Shown here in pieces: positions 48,355 to 60,339 of a stretch of DNA of 64,000 nt. The stretch is from Dreissena polymorpha (taxonomy: Eukaryota > Mollusca > Bivalvia > Myida > Dreissenidae), in assembly GCF_020536995.1 (NCBI RefSeq), contig NC_068366.1, forward strand, positions 28,500,918 through 28,564,917. The letters are read 5' to 3'. The position numbers and the translations under genes were made by a program. The notes under the pieces are model-generated. The model ran no database searches. It was given only the letters and a program-made list of their open reading frames with translations, and was not told where the DNA came from. Position 1 is the first letter of the stretch. The number at the start of each line of letters is the position of its first letter.

Positions 48355-49235
48355 TTGTTGTATTTTCCACTTCTTACGTATGCTTCTTTATAATTAAAAT
48401 AACGCAAGCAAATATCTATAAATATTAATTCACAACGTATCTGTTTCATGCATCCCTGTTAGATATTAAACATTTAGGAAACCACATGCATACGATAAAT
48501 AGATTATTGTGGGGAAAGAACATTTTGAACATAAGTGCACACACTTATCGTTCGGGACTTTGTAAAAAATAACTTAAAGGTCACTCTGAAATTTTATGGG
48601 CACATCACACATTTCAAAGGTTAATTCTATTTTACATCCGTTCCATATATTTGCAAGCTGTCCATCAGTAAAAGGCAATTGTGTCATATAAATCTTTGAA
48701 CCACTGTGAGTATTTATTAGAGTTAAATAAGTATTTAAATGTGATTTTATTTTATGTAGTGCGTAGAATGTCTATTAATTTTAATAAAGCATTTAAACAC
48801 GCATTTATTGAATTCATTGCTAATTTAAGACATTATCAACGAATATCAATGTTTGAAAGTCAAATGAACTTTAAATAAAGATTGTTTACTCAACAAAGAG
48901 CAATAAGGAGTGGCAATATTTAAAAATAATTTAAGCATGTACGTAACATAACAAATACACTATTTTCGCATTCTATGTCTATCTCATTTGCAGACGACTA
49001 CTGGTGAATCATAAAAGTCATTTATGATATTATGCATACTAATTTCATATATATATTGACCATCGGTGAAAAACATATAATCTAACAGCATCAAACAACA
49101 TGGTTGATAAAATTATAAGAACCTCTAAAAATCTGATATATATATATAATATATTATATATTCAAGAACAACGTAAAATGTACCATACAATTGTTGTAAT
49201 TACTTTATTCATTGAAGTTCATGACATTGCCACAA
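48355..49235. other. AT-rich spacer before unit B
   Basis: No exon or repeat recognised. Confidence 0.35.
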
Positions 49236-52200
49236 GGGTCTTCTCAATGGCAGTAAAGGCACAAAAGAAGAAGAATTTTATTACATTTATTGAATATTGT
49301 AAAAACATTAATATTAAAATTCTTGCAATATCTTGAACACTTAATGTCTAGGATAACTTAGTACCAATAAACATTTCTAAGTACAAATGAACGAAGGGGG
49401 AATCATCAGTTAAATTTGTAGGCATGTCTTGATTCACTTCATTTGTTCTTTTTGCGACTTGGCAATTGCTATCTTTACATTATCTCGCCGAATTAAAAAA
49501 GTATTTTTATTAATCACCGTTATTGCATACGCAGATGAATAATTTATGTAGAATGCCAGTCAAATATTATTTGCATTAGCCTCGTCGGGAGTGTATGTAG
49601 ATAACAAAGATAACAATATCACTCGCAAGAAATTGTATGTTTTGTTACTGACCTTTAAATACAGGATGCACAACCGATACGGGATGCAGATCCTATGAAT
49701 GGTTACTTTTTTTATTATAAACTCTCTCTAAATTGTAACGTTAAATGCAAAGAACGCTTCAATTTCATTGTGTTTGTGTAGGTATGTATCCTAAAAAACT
49801 ACCGAGGATAAACATTCGAATGCAATTAAAAAGCTTTCTGAGCTTATATCCGTTGGACACTAACATTCTTGGATTGTAGCAACCACTGCAATTAACATGC
49901 TAAAGTGATATTTATCATTTAATTAATCGAATGACAAAGAAAATTCACATCACATTTAACTATTATCTTTAAGTTCACATTTTAGTGTTTATCTATATTG
50001 TTGGTTTAATCCACCTCTTACACTTTCGATCTTTAATGTAAAATCAATTACACTAGCGCAAATTGATCATACTTCACAATTCACAATTAAGACCACGAAT
50101 ACAATTGTGGCACTAAATGTAACAGTTAGAACTGAACATAGCGTAGCGCTACACTGTAACACATTCACGTAGAGTCGCAATGTCATAACAAGAGATTGCA
50201 ACTTAACAAAACGTGTATTGATGCATATTTTCATAAAGTAGTGTATATGATACGACCATTTTCAATTTTTGTGTTACATGATTTGTAGAGGGTGGCCAAA
50301 AAGCCGAAACAATAAATAAAACACTATTTCCGCCAAAGCGAAACAAAGAGCCTCGAAATGACGATTATAACTTTTGCCGACGTCGTCGTGTTTCATGCAG
50401 GTTTTGTCGTTTTGCTTGCTATATGGTTTAAAGCAACCTTCTTGTGAAAATTCACAGGTTCAAACAAACATATCTGTTTTAAAACATCTTCTTCGGGAAG
50501 TGCGTGTTGTGTCGCGCCGTCTGGTTTACATACTACCTGTTGTACACTTTTCGTGTTATTGTTTTCTTTTGTGATGTTTAAAAATGAAATAATAATTTAG
50601 CAACATTAGTTCCAAATATTTTTTATGAAAAAGCGCTAACATAAAGCACTACCGTAGTATGAAAGTCTGGAGACATCACTAGGTGAGAGAGCATGAACAT
50701 ATTTCGAGGATGTCTTGGCAATTTAGCGGCTGTGTAAAATGATCTGTTTTCGTGATCCCCTGTCACTTTCAGAATATAAACATTGCAATTGATTAATGAT
50801 TTGTCATTGATTGTGCATCACATCACAATTGTGTCAATAAAAAGTTAAAACAATATTTTTGATCTTGTTAACAACGATTATAAAATGTAGTTCATAAGCT
50901 TTTTTACGTCAATCAAAATATTTCGAATTCATTATTTAATTAAACAATAATTATATTAAAAGCATTTAATTGAGTTTTGGAATTGAATATAACTTGTATT
51001 TTCAATTATCCATTTGCTCGATCTAATTTCAAACAACCTAATTATAAACAAAGTAAAATGAGCAGCTACATCTTCAAAGCAATAATTTTAGATTGTGTTA
51101 ATGTTACTTATTTTTCACTCATAAATTGAGCAATAGTGATTATTACTTCGCAATTAAATTGGCAATTTTAATTAGAAAGTATTCGTTATTAACACAATAC
51201 ATGAAATCGGTGGTTAACTTACGATTGTTTGATCATTTCGATGTGTAAATCTCTAGTTTGGTTTTGTAAAAAGCAAATGTGTCGTGTTAGATCTTTCACA
51301 GCGTGTATGTTTTAAATTGATTGGTGCATAGCATTTTATGTTAAATCAAAACTTAGAGTGTTTATTTCAATTAGTGTGTGGATCTTTTGTCGTAATTGTT
51401 TCTCTGGAATTGTGATTTCGACCCGTGTCTGCATTTTGTGAAGATGCATTTTCTAAGAAAAACATCGCATTTCTATGATTTAATTACACATTTTGGAAGG
51501 GAACGCATTCATCGTTAAATTATTAGTAGAAGGCTTTAACAGGCAGATTCGTTCATACACACGGACTTGCAAGTTTCATCCACATTGTAGCATACTGTAG
51601 TGTTGGCTGTTATTTGAGTAAGAATCCGAATGGTACAAAATATAATTCATGATGTAATTACATGCATACCTAAACAACAAAAAGTGTTTGCTTTTCGTTC
51701 AGTTCAATGCACCACAACTGTGATCAAATTTACAACACGGATCTGCGTCCATGAGCACTAAAACAACTTTAATTAACAAGCCGGATAATAGCATGCATCC
51801 TTGTGCGCTGTTATTTCTGTCTGAATCTGCCTTGTTCAAAACGTATTTTGTCATACTGTTTTAAACTAAGCCACATTAAATGCATACTTAAGCAACCAAT
51901 ACTTTTTGCTTTTCTGTCCGGTCAAGGTGGTACATATTGACACTACTGTGACAAATCTAATTGAAAACCCGGACCTACATTGATAATTTGCATACCTGAT
52001 GTTGAAGTGAACGCAGGTTTTCTACAAATGTTAAGTTGTTGTTTTGGGGGTAAACATGTATTTATATCAAAGCTCTGAATGAGTAAAACAAATGTAGCCG
52101 CGATAGAGTTTTGTATTCTCAAAGTTAATTAAAATTGATGCATGCGATACACTTGTAAAATTAATTTTACAACAAAATAACGTAAAAAGGGAAATGCATA

Positions 52201-52445
52201 ATAACAAAAATAGTACATATATTTTTAGAATTATTTTGGAACTCACTTGCCGCTTTGAGAAGAGATCAAGGTCGTTTACGCCAAGGTATATCATTCGCTT
52301 TCTTTAAAAATGAGTAATTAACTTTATCGAAAGCATTATAATTAACAACACAGTGTCTATACAAATATTCAAATTCTGACGGTCTTTATTCGTTTATATG
52401 CTTATTTCGCCTCAACTCTTGCCGAGCATTTAAGTCTTTGAACTT

Positions 52446-54892
52446 ACTGGGGGCTGACGAGGTCAAAGCGTAGTCCGTTTCGCTACTACGTCGAGTATAT
52501 GTTTTACTACGAAAACATTGTTTAAATACACATGACATCGAGAACGGATAAGTCGAAAATTGTGTTTAAAACATGTAAGATTATGATTTTGTAATAACAA
52601 AACTCTGAATTTAAGCACAATGTCATTTCATAGGTCTGTTACATCAAATTATAATCCAAGATGTGTCTGGTTTATGCGGTTAAACATGAAATAGACCGCT
52701 GATTTATCAAACCGAAGTCAAGTTACACTTTAAAAAAATGCAATTAAGGTTTACAACTGTGTTAAATTGACACAATTTTACAATTTCCATATTGATCTAT
52801 GTATTGTTAAGCCACTGGGGTGTTTAGAAATGTGTAGGGTGACCCAGTTATCAGAAATAAAGGCTACATATTATTATAAGGCATGATCATGTCTCTGACA
52901 GCATACGTATATGCCTCGCTACGACAACGCTTTAGCGTGCATGCGTTTCTCACAGAAGACGTATTGGTTATCTCTCAAAGGCAAAATAAAGCAGAGGTAG
53001 TAAACAACGGCACAACATGATCCGAAGCGCACAGTCGACATGGTAATGCACATTATTATGATATAATTACATTCACGACTAGGCCAAAGGAAACGATTAA
53101 AATCGAAAATCCATATATAAGATGACAGTTGAGAGTCGAGAACCTAATGTCGTCGGTCTCAATAAAAATGACGCATCTTCACCTTTTGACAATCCCTTAT
53201 ACGTTCATTTTGATAGAGACCGACGATAGGTTTTCAGCATACGGTACTCTTTATCAAATGACATTCGATTCTCGTTATTCCCAACTCGCTTATCTCGAAA
53301 CTCTGCTTATGTCAAAGTAAATCCCATGTTCCAACTTCGATCATTATTTATCTCATACGGATTTTGATTTTTACATTGTATATATCAAAGCGATTTTCTT
53401 GAAAATCGGTAATCGTCAACTAATTTTGAGGTGAATTTCATGTTCGTATACATGATTGTACCTGTAAAATCCACACCTGTAACAGCCGTAAGGTGTGGAA
53501 AGTAGGACCCCAATGGCACAAATCCGCAATTGCATAATCAATATATTGTTGTAAAGTTGTGGCAGTGGGTTTCTGTCACAGGTTATTGTTAACTGCGTAC
53601 ATGACGGCCGGTAAATTTACTTCGTGTTACAATGCGGTTAAGGCCCAGTCTCACTATGATGCCGGCGGAGCCCCAGTGCGTGATCAGGCATCTACCGGGT
53701 TGAACCGGGGCCCTACCGGGATGAACCGGTGCTCCACCGGGATAAACCGTGGACGACCGGGGACAACCGGTGCTCCACCGGGAAAGTATTAAAATGTTTA
53801 ATACCTCCGGGATGAACCGGGAGTCACCGGGTAGGACCGGCAACGACCTGCGTGGCACCTGGAACAACCGGGACTGTACCGGGAACAACCGGGACGGCAC
53901 CTTAGCTCCACCGGGGCCCAAAACCAACCCGGCAGAGCTACGGCAACGCCCCGGTGAATGCCGGCAGAGTCCCTTTATAGCTACGTTACATAAGTAAACC
54001 GGTGCTCTGACGGTACCGTCCCGGTTGTTCCCGATGCAGTCCCGGTTGTTTCCAGTGCCAAGCCGGTTATTGCCGGTCCTTCCGGTAACTTCTGGTTCAT
54101 CCCGGAGGTATTAAACATTTGAATACTTTCCCGGTGGAGCCCCGGTTGTCCCCGGTTAAACTGGGGCGTTGCCGCAGCTCTGCCGGGGTCTGATGCCGGT
54201 ATAACCCCGGTGAGTGCCGGCGTAGTGACGGTATACCGGGGCTCTGCCGGGACTCTGCAGGCTTTCACCGGGTTCAACCTTTTCGTTTGGATGTTCATGC
54301 GCACAGTGAAGCACGGCATCTTTTGCACTGGGAAATGGCAGTCTGCAGTAACTGAAAACTGCATGTGATATGTCCAGAAATGGATACAGAAACTTCGTTG
54401 AGCAACCTATACATTATATTTGTACTTCGTTGCGCAACCAATACATACTCTGTGCGAAACCTTTACATAAAACGACTTGTAATTTCCTTCGAAACAAAGA
54501 ATTTGCATAATTAAAATATATGTTCGTAACCTGTTTTGTACTTTTAAATGTGTAATGTACACTGAATCGAAGTAAAATGTAGTTTTATTTAATTTAAGTT
54601 ACCGTAATTGGCTATTTTAACAGAATAACCACCTTATGCATTGCTTCAAATCAAAATATTTCGATTTTAGCTCAAAATAAACTTAAAGGTTGCAACTACG
54701 CGCATTTGTTATTAGTTTGTTATTGAAAATAAGTACCTACCATTACTGGATGTTCCGTTCTCTAATCCATAAACACCAGAAAATATGGAACTCGCCTGAT
54801 TAAGTAGTGTATTTACACCATGTTTTCGTAGTAAAACATATACCCGACGTCGTAGCGAAACGGACTACGCTTTGACCTCGTCAGCCCCCAGT
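52446..54892. mobile_element. 2.45 kb element with 86 bp terminal inverted repeats
   Basis: 52446-52531 and 54807-54892 are inverted copies matching at 82 of 86 positions (ACTGGGGGCTGACGAGGTCA at the outer ends). Unit C keeps an uninterrupted version of the flanks around 31245-31310, so this is an insertion into unit B. GAACT occurs next to both ends and could be a 5 bp target-site duplication. No transposase-like frame is seen. It encloses the GC-rich foldback 53641-54290. Confidence 0.82.
53641..54290. repeat. GC-rich CCGG foldback inside the inverted-repeat element
   Basis: About 650 bp of short degenerate GC-rich units such as ACCGGGATGAACCGG, in one orientation on the left and reversed on the right. 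The best pair, 53776-53820 and 54092-54136, matches at 43 of 45 positions as an inverted repeat and continues outward. It would form a strong hairpin centred near 53955. Related to 20624-21135. Open frames of 112 and 127 codons over it are repeat shadows. Confidence 0.85.
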
Positions 54893-55491
54893 GGAACTGC
54901 GTTTGATAGTTGTACATAATGCAATTCATTATTAATTGCATAGCAGCCATAAGGTGTAATGTTTGGGTGAAAATTAACGTTTGCATTTGTGTTTGTGCGA
55001 TGTGTCTAATGTATCGAATTGTTACGCACTTTTCACTTAACAATTGATAAAAAAGTTAGCATAGCCTTGTATAAGCATATATTAGGGTACACATTTTATA
55101 TATGTATATTTATAGAAAATGTATTATGTATGAAAACGCATTGAGCAATAACATCCGCATACTTGAATTGAGGTTATACGATGTAATGTTTAAACAGAAT
55201 AACCCTATGAATATCAAATATCTCGACATTAATCTCATAAATTATTTCCACGAATAAAGACGTATTTGGATGTGTGCTACTAGTATTAAAACGATTCATG
55301 TTAATGCTGGCACGCTAGCTACACAACGGGTAAGCCGCGTTGCTATGCGCCGTTGTATTTACATTCTGCTCATCGAGATGTCCTCAAAATAAATAAACTT
55401 GTTTTTTGAATGTAACATTTAAAAAATGAACATCCTGTTGGATTGCTCAAGTCGCGATCGTAATTTAGCCTAGATCCGGTTTACCATCCAG

Positions 55492-55561
55492 TATTTAAAC
55501 AGCACGATTTGTTATGTGTAGTACATTGGAATTGTTGCAAATACAAGACTATTGCGAGAAT
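55492..55561 (+). promoter_or_regulatory. Kazal promoter and leader exon, unit B
   Basis: TATTTAAA at 55492-55499 follows the conserved TAGATCCGGTTTACCATCC block. The leader exon ends in AT at 55561 before GTAAGT. Confidence 0.65.
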
Positions 55562-56688
55562 GTAAGTGCTATTTTATATATATTTTGATAAATGTTTATA
55601 TTTGCTTTATTTAAACGTCTTTGGTTCACATGAATTGACAAGGATGCGATTATTACATTGACTCTATTTTCTAGCATAACACTTCAATATTATTCATAAT
55701 GGATTTGATTAATGTACATATTACACTATATCAAATCATGAAATATCATGATTGCTATGTTGTATCTAATATCACTATAGCAACACAACATAAATCTTCT
55801 TACAAATAAATTGTATAAACACAAACTCTTACTACATTTTTGGCATTTCGAAAACTTATATATATGCAAAACTTAAGATGAATTTCAAACTTAGTACGCC
55901 ATCTGATAAAAAATATATTAATGTACATTGTAGTATTTGGACGCTGTTTGTGGCAACCATGCTGTTGTTTTTGTTCACACCAGGTTCGTATTTACTTCTG
56001 AGTACTTAAGGGTGTTGCTTTTATGTTGCCTTGCTTTTCAGAAACGAACACTGCATTTATTATAAAAGCAAACAATTTATATTTGATGTACTGCAAATAA
56101 CCATTATAAATATAGACTCGTTTAGGAAAATCGTACACTGACAAAAAAACTGAAATGTATATATTTAGTTATTTTAAATGACTGTTTACTTATTAGAGCG
56201 ATGGTAATATATGTGTTTCTATATGAATATTTATTTTAGTCGGCATTGTACAGTCGAATGGTCACTTGCCTTAATCAAAGATTGGATTGTTTTGCCAGGA
56301 TTTTCTACCCTTATACTGTGCAATTCGTTTCAGTTGTTTTATAATATTTATTCAGGTGTTATCGGCGAGTATATATAGCCATGCGTTTGTACGACGGTGT
56401 ACGAGTATATCCCGGTGTGTGGAGTCGATGGCAAAACGTACGACAACATGTGCAAACTCCGATGCGCGTGAGTGTTTAATAAGTCAATAATATATACATG
56501 TTCCAATCATAAACAACGTAACATTGTCTTTCAAGTCTGTGGTGCGCAGAGCTGTCAAAAAATGAAACATTCTACAAATACATTATGCATGTGTTATTGG
56601 TAATTAAATCACTATGATTACCAACAATATAATATAATGATTTGTTGAGTGTTTGTGTGTATTGTCTGTTGATTTTAATATAGTTAAC

Positions 56689-57204
56689 TTTAAAGGTGCC
56701 TTTTCACAGATTTTGGCATTTTTTAAATTATTCATTAAATGCTTTATATCGATAAATGTAAACATTGGATCGTAAAAGCTCCAGTAAAAAATCAAGAATA
56801 AAATAAAAAAAGGAAAAGAACATTGTCCGGACCAGGTTTCGAACCAGTGACCCCTGGAGTCCTGCCAGAGTCTTGAAGTAAAAACGCTTTAGCCTACTGA
56901 GCTATTCCGCCGAGTACACTTACTAGACGTATTTTATACCTTATATAAGCAATCTTCGTAGTTTCACAAAATTTAACGACAAAAACAGAACTCTCCAAAT
57001 TATTCAATCGTTTCGCGTTGCAACGCTTGATAATTTTTAGGTTTTAAAATCGTCAAAAGATGCATAATGGCTATATTAGACCATGGTAAATGTTCAGTAT
57101 TACTGTTTCCTCACAAATATCATAACTAAAACGAAAATTTGCGAATCTGAAACAACTTTTTTCAATTTTGTCAATTTACCAAAGCGTGAAAAGATCCCTT
57201 TAAA
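56689..57204 (-). repeat. 516 bp tRNA-derived repeat with inverted ends
   Basis: The minus strand contains a tRNA-like segment (56827-56911) with box A (TAGCTCAGTAGGCTAAAGCG) and box B (GGTTCGAAACC). The element starts TTTAAAGGTGCCTTTTCAC and ends GTGAAAAGATCCCTTTAAA, so its ends form an inverted repeat, which is unusual for a SINE. Unit A lacks it at the same place (near 43115), showing a later insertion. Relatives lie at 5272-5530 and 6106-6182. Confidence 0.78.
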
Positions 57205-57229
57205 AAGATGCATGCGACTTTACTGGTCG

Positions 57230-57620
57230 AGAGCTCGTACGCCTATTTGAATCATTAATCGAGTTATACCTTTTAAAGTGATGAACCCAATTTTCGAATT
57301 TTTCCGTCAACATATTTGCTTTCCTTTAACCTATTAAGCTCCGTTCACCTATGTATCCATGTCATCCGATTTATCGCCTCCATTTACCATTGTAACACCC
57401 CCCCCCCAAAAAAAAACAACAAAAAACGATTTATCCCATCGACCTTTTTACCAAATTAACCTAATAACCCCCATTTAACGATATACCCAATCAGCCCATT
57501 TACCCCCATGTCAGTAACCGCTTTGCCTCATTGATTTTCCCTATTTACAGATGAACCACATTTACCTACTTTACTAACATAACTTATAAATTAGTCCCCC
57601 CCCCAAAAAAAAAAGCATAA
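57230..57620. repeat. Degenerate short-unit repeat in the Kazal intron, unit B
   Basis: Counterpart of 43150-43540, with the same ATTTACC-type units and two poly-C/poly-A junctions (near 57397 and 57597). Confidence 0.5.
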
Positions 57621-59618
57621 CGGCTTAGTCAATGTAATGACGTCAGTTGTTTGCATGTTTGTTGTTTTTGAAATGCTTTGTTGGTTGTGTTCTTTTAGGT
57701 CGTTTATTATGTTGTAAAAGTCAGTTTCTTCTTTCACCCTGCTAGTAATATAAATCTTAAATGTTTATTTGCAGAGGTGTTACGCTGGCTTATAAAGGGG
57801 CCTGTAAATACGGAGGATACGATGGATGAGCAGTCAACGATATAAGCCTTCACAGAAGAAAATATGAAAAACTTTTTCTTAATAAATAATTTCCAATGAA
57901 CATTTCCGCGTTGTCGTTTACTTACTTATATGAATGGCTTACGTTTCCAAAAAACACAAACAGTACATGACATGTACGCGAGTTAGTTTCAATATATCAA
58001 CTTGATGTATTAATAATGTTTGTGCAATAATATGCATAGCGCTTTACACAGTACATATTATCTCCACAATAAGCACATATTTACCAAATTGTTTTTATAA
58101 CACAAAACAAACAGCAATACATGTTGAAACTGTGTTAGTTTATTTTAATAAATACTACATATACCATCGTCAAAAACAAAATTATAAATAGCTTCAAGTA
58201 CACGGCAAGAATGAATAGAATTAACATTATCAACGACAATGACATGTATTTAATTATTAATTTTTCGACACATCAACACTGTGAACAAATTGAACTTTTT
58301 TTATGCCCTTGGGTCTGCTTCGATCAATGATACACATACTGTAATGTAGATACTAAAGTAAAAAATACCGCTTATTATACAATTCAACTATTAATGTATG
58401 CACGTGGGTCTGTTTTGATCACGATAATTATACCGTCGTCCCAACGCACATATACCGCTAAATTAAATGTTATATTTATGTTTAAATATTTTATGCAGTT
58501 TGGTGTATGTTTAATGGTTAAACATGTGTTGTTGTCAGAAGTATACAATTGCCTATACATTATTAAGTTATATATTATTGAAAACAACTATATATACTGT
58601 TACGATTAATCTAAATAAGTTTCAGAATACACACATAAAAGAGACATAACTTCTTATAACACAATATATCTATTTGTAGCATGTGCAATGAAGATGCATG
58701 CCAATCCAATCGTTAAACAGTAATTATATTTAATTTGATACACAATAGTTTAAATCTTTTTTTAAGCAATAAATATATCCCGTGTACATACTTTTTGTAT
58801 AGATGTTGTTAAACGTGTATACACGGTTAACTTAACAACGTGGTATATATCACGTTTATTACATATGATCGTCTATGTGCCTTTTTATTTAATGAATTAC
58901 TGAAACCGTGCTAATACACGGAAGTGATTGTAGCAAATCATATATGTTAATCAACAGGTTGGATATGCAAAATAAACATCGTTCCGAATGCAAAACAACA
59001 AATCGTACACACAGTGGTACCAAACACGCTGCGGATTTCAAATCAAAATTGTTTCCAGAAAACAATATACATACAAGTGTAAAGAAAACACAGTGTTGAT
59101 GAAGGTTCAAAAACACGATAAATCGTTAGCGTTCTCGGGATATTGTTCAATTAAAGTAAATCAGTATCTATTTCATGCTTAAACAGGTGTTCGTGTTCAT
59201 TAGCGTCGGCAGGTCTGCTTCAATCCTATGCTTGTACTCTTTTTAGGCAATAAGCATGACTACACCCACGACAAAACAGCTTCATTTTCAGGCAATGTCC
59301 TTTTAATTGTTATCAATACCTTTTGATTTTATTAGATTATCATTCATGTAAACCCTTTAAACTGCTTTTTATTGGAAATAACGATATTCCGTGTATGCCT
59401 CGACACAAAGTTGACAATGGTCGGCCTTGTTAACCCGTCCTTGACCTAGCCCATTCTGTGCGAGATATCACTGTCGCCGGCTTGAAGATTTAACACGTAT
59501 GTTTTCTTGTTTGATTGTGCTACGACTTGCTTTTTTGTACTTTATTTTTATATTAATTGTTAACTTTTTTTCCTCTTCTAGTATAGCGAATAATAGAGAC
59601 ATTAATCCTTCGACACTA

Positions 59619-60110
59619 TTATTCTACAGTATGGAATAATCCAGAGTAACTATCGACATCTTATTGAAGGCTTATAGTAGTGTGCATGTCTTGTTCACGG
59701 TTTTGTTCAACTTGCTTTTCCAACAGCATGACATTTTCTTTGAGCTTGTCATTTTTCATTCCCTTACCAAATAATTGCCCTTCAATATATTGTGTTTCTA
59801 TCGTTTTAAGGAAAAACTGGTTTTTAGTGATTTATTTTATCCACCAACATTTGTTTAAAGCTTAAATCTTTGTAAGAATACAATTTTGTATTCATTTCTG
59901 CGTGCTTGCGTTACATCTTCCATTTGTCACACTTGTATTACTTTACAATACGTGTCTAGCTTCGAAATATTTTCTCTTCTACGTTTCAGCTTTTTTTGTC
60001 TTGTTATTAGATGTCGAGTTTGTATCTAGCTAATTTGGATAGAGTCACTCTGTTTTCTATTGGATGGATCGGTCATCGCATCGTTTTTATATCTTTACTT
60101 TTTAGAAAGT
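59619..60110 (-). pseudogene. Decayed coiled-coil exon, antisense, unit B
   Basis: Counterpart of 45529-45830. The minus strand reads KLKENVMLLEKQVEQNREQD and continues upstream with EDVTQARRNEYKI and a basic stretch KKLKRRRENISKLD, in frames broken by stops. A GAA-to-TAA change truncates it within the coiled coil. Family unknown. Confidence 0.45.
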
Positions 60111-60339
60111 ATACTTTAACTAGTATTTTCATTATGATGTATTTATAGGCTATTCATGTTTTCCTCGTGCTTAAGGTCGTCATGTTAGCTAAAATGGTCG
60201 CTTTATATTAAAAGTTTGACTCTATTTCAGCATTTTCACTTTTAAATTTATGCTCCGATATATACATGTCCTCACATTACCGCATACACTGATTGTGTTT
60301 TGGCTGCTGTCTAGACTCGCGATCCGGTTTACCCTCTAC

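Larger units (their letters stand above)
55934..57829 (+). pseudogene. Single-Kazal inhibitor gene copy, unit B, broken
   Basis: Exons 55934-55983 (signal), 56356-56467 (Kazal) and 57775-57829 (last, ending ACKYGGYDG with TGA at 57827-57829) have sound splice sites and compatible phases. The split start codon is lost: exon 2 begins with T, so AT|T replaces AT|G. TAG at 56376-56378 replaces the tryptophan before the first Kazal cysteine. The Kazal exon is 6 nt longer than in unit A ([19 protein letters not shown]) and stays in frame. Only one Kazal exon is present. AATAAA is at 57881-57886. The tRNA-derived repeat 56689-57204 lies in the last intron. Confidence 0.82.
49240..60120. repeat. Unit B of the segmental array, with two later insertions
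   Basis: 49240-50830 matches unit D, 50990-52350 matches C and A, and 54900-56680 plus 57205-59935 match A around the Kazal gene and beyond. Two insertions break it relative to the other units: the inverted-repeat element 52446-54892 and the tRNA-derived repeat 56689-57204. Confidence 0.78.

Noticed and set aside
53589-54364. Open frames of 82-127 codons rich in Pro, Gly and Arg
   Set aside because: They come from the GC-rich foldback units; long frames arise on both strands because stop codons are rare in such sequence.
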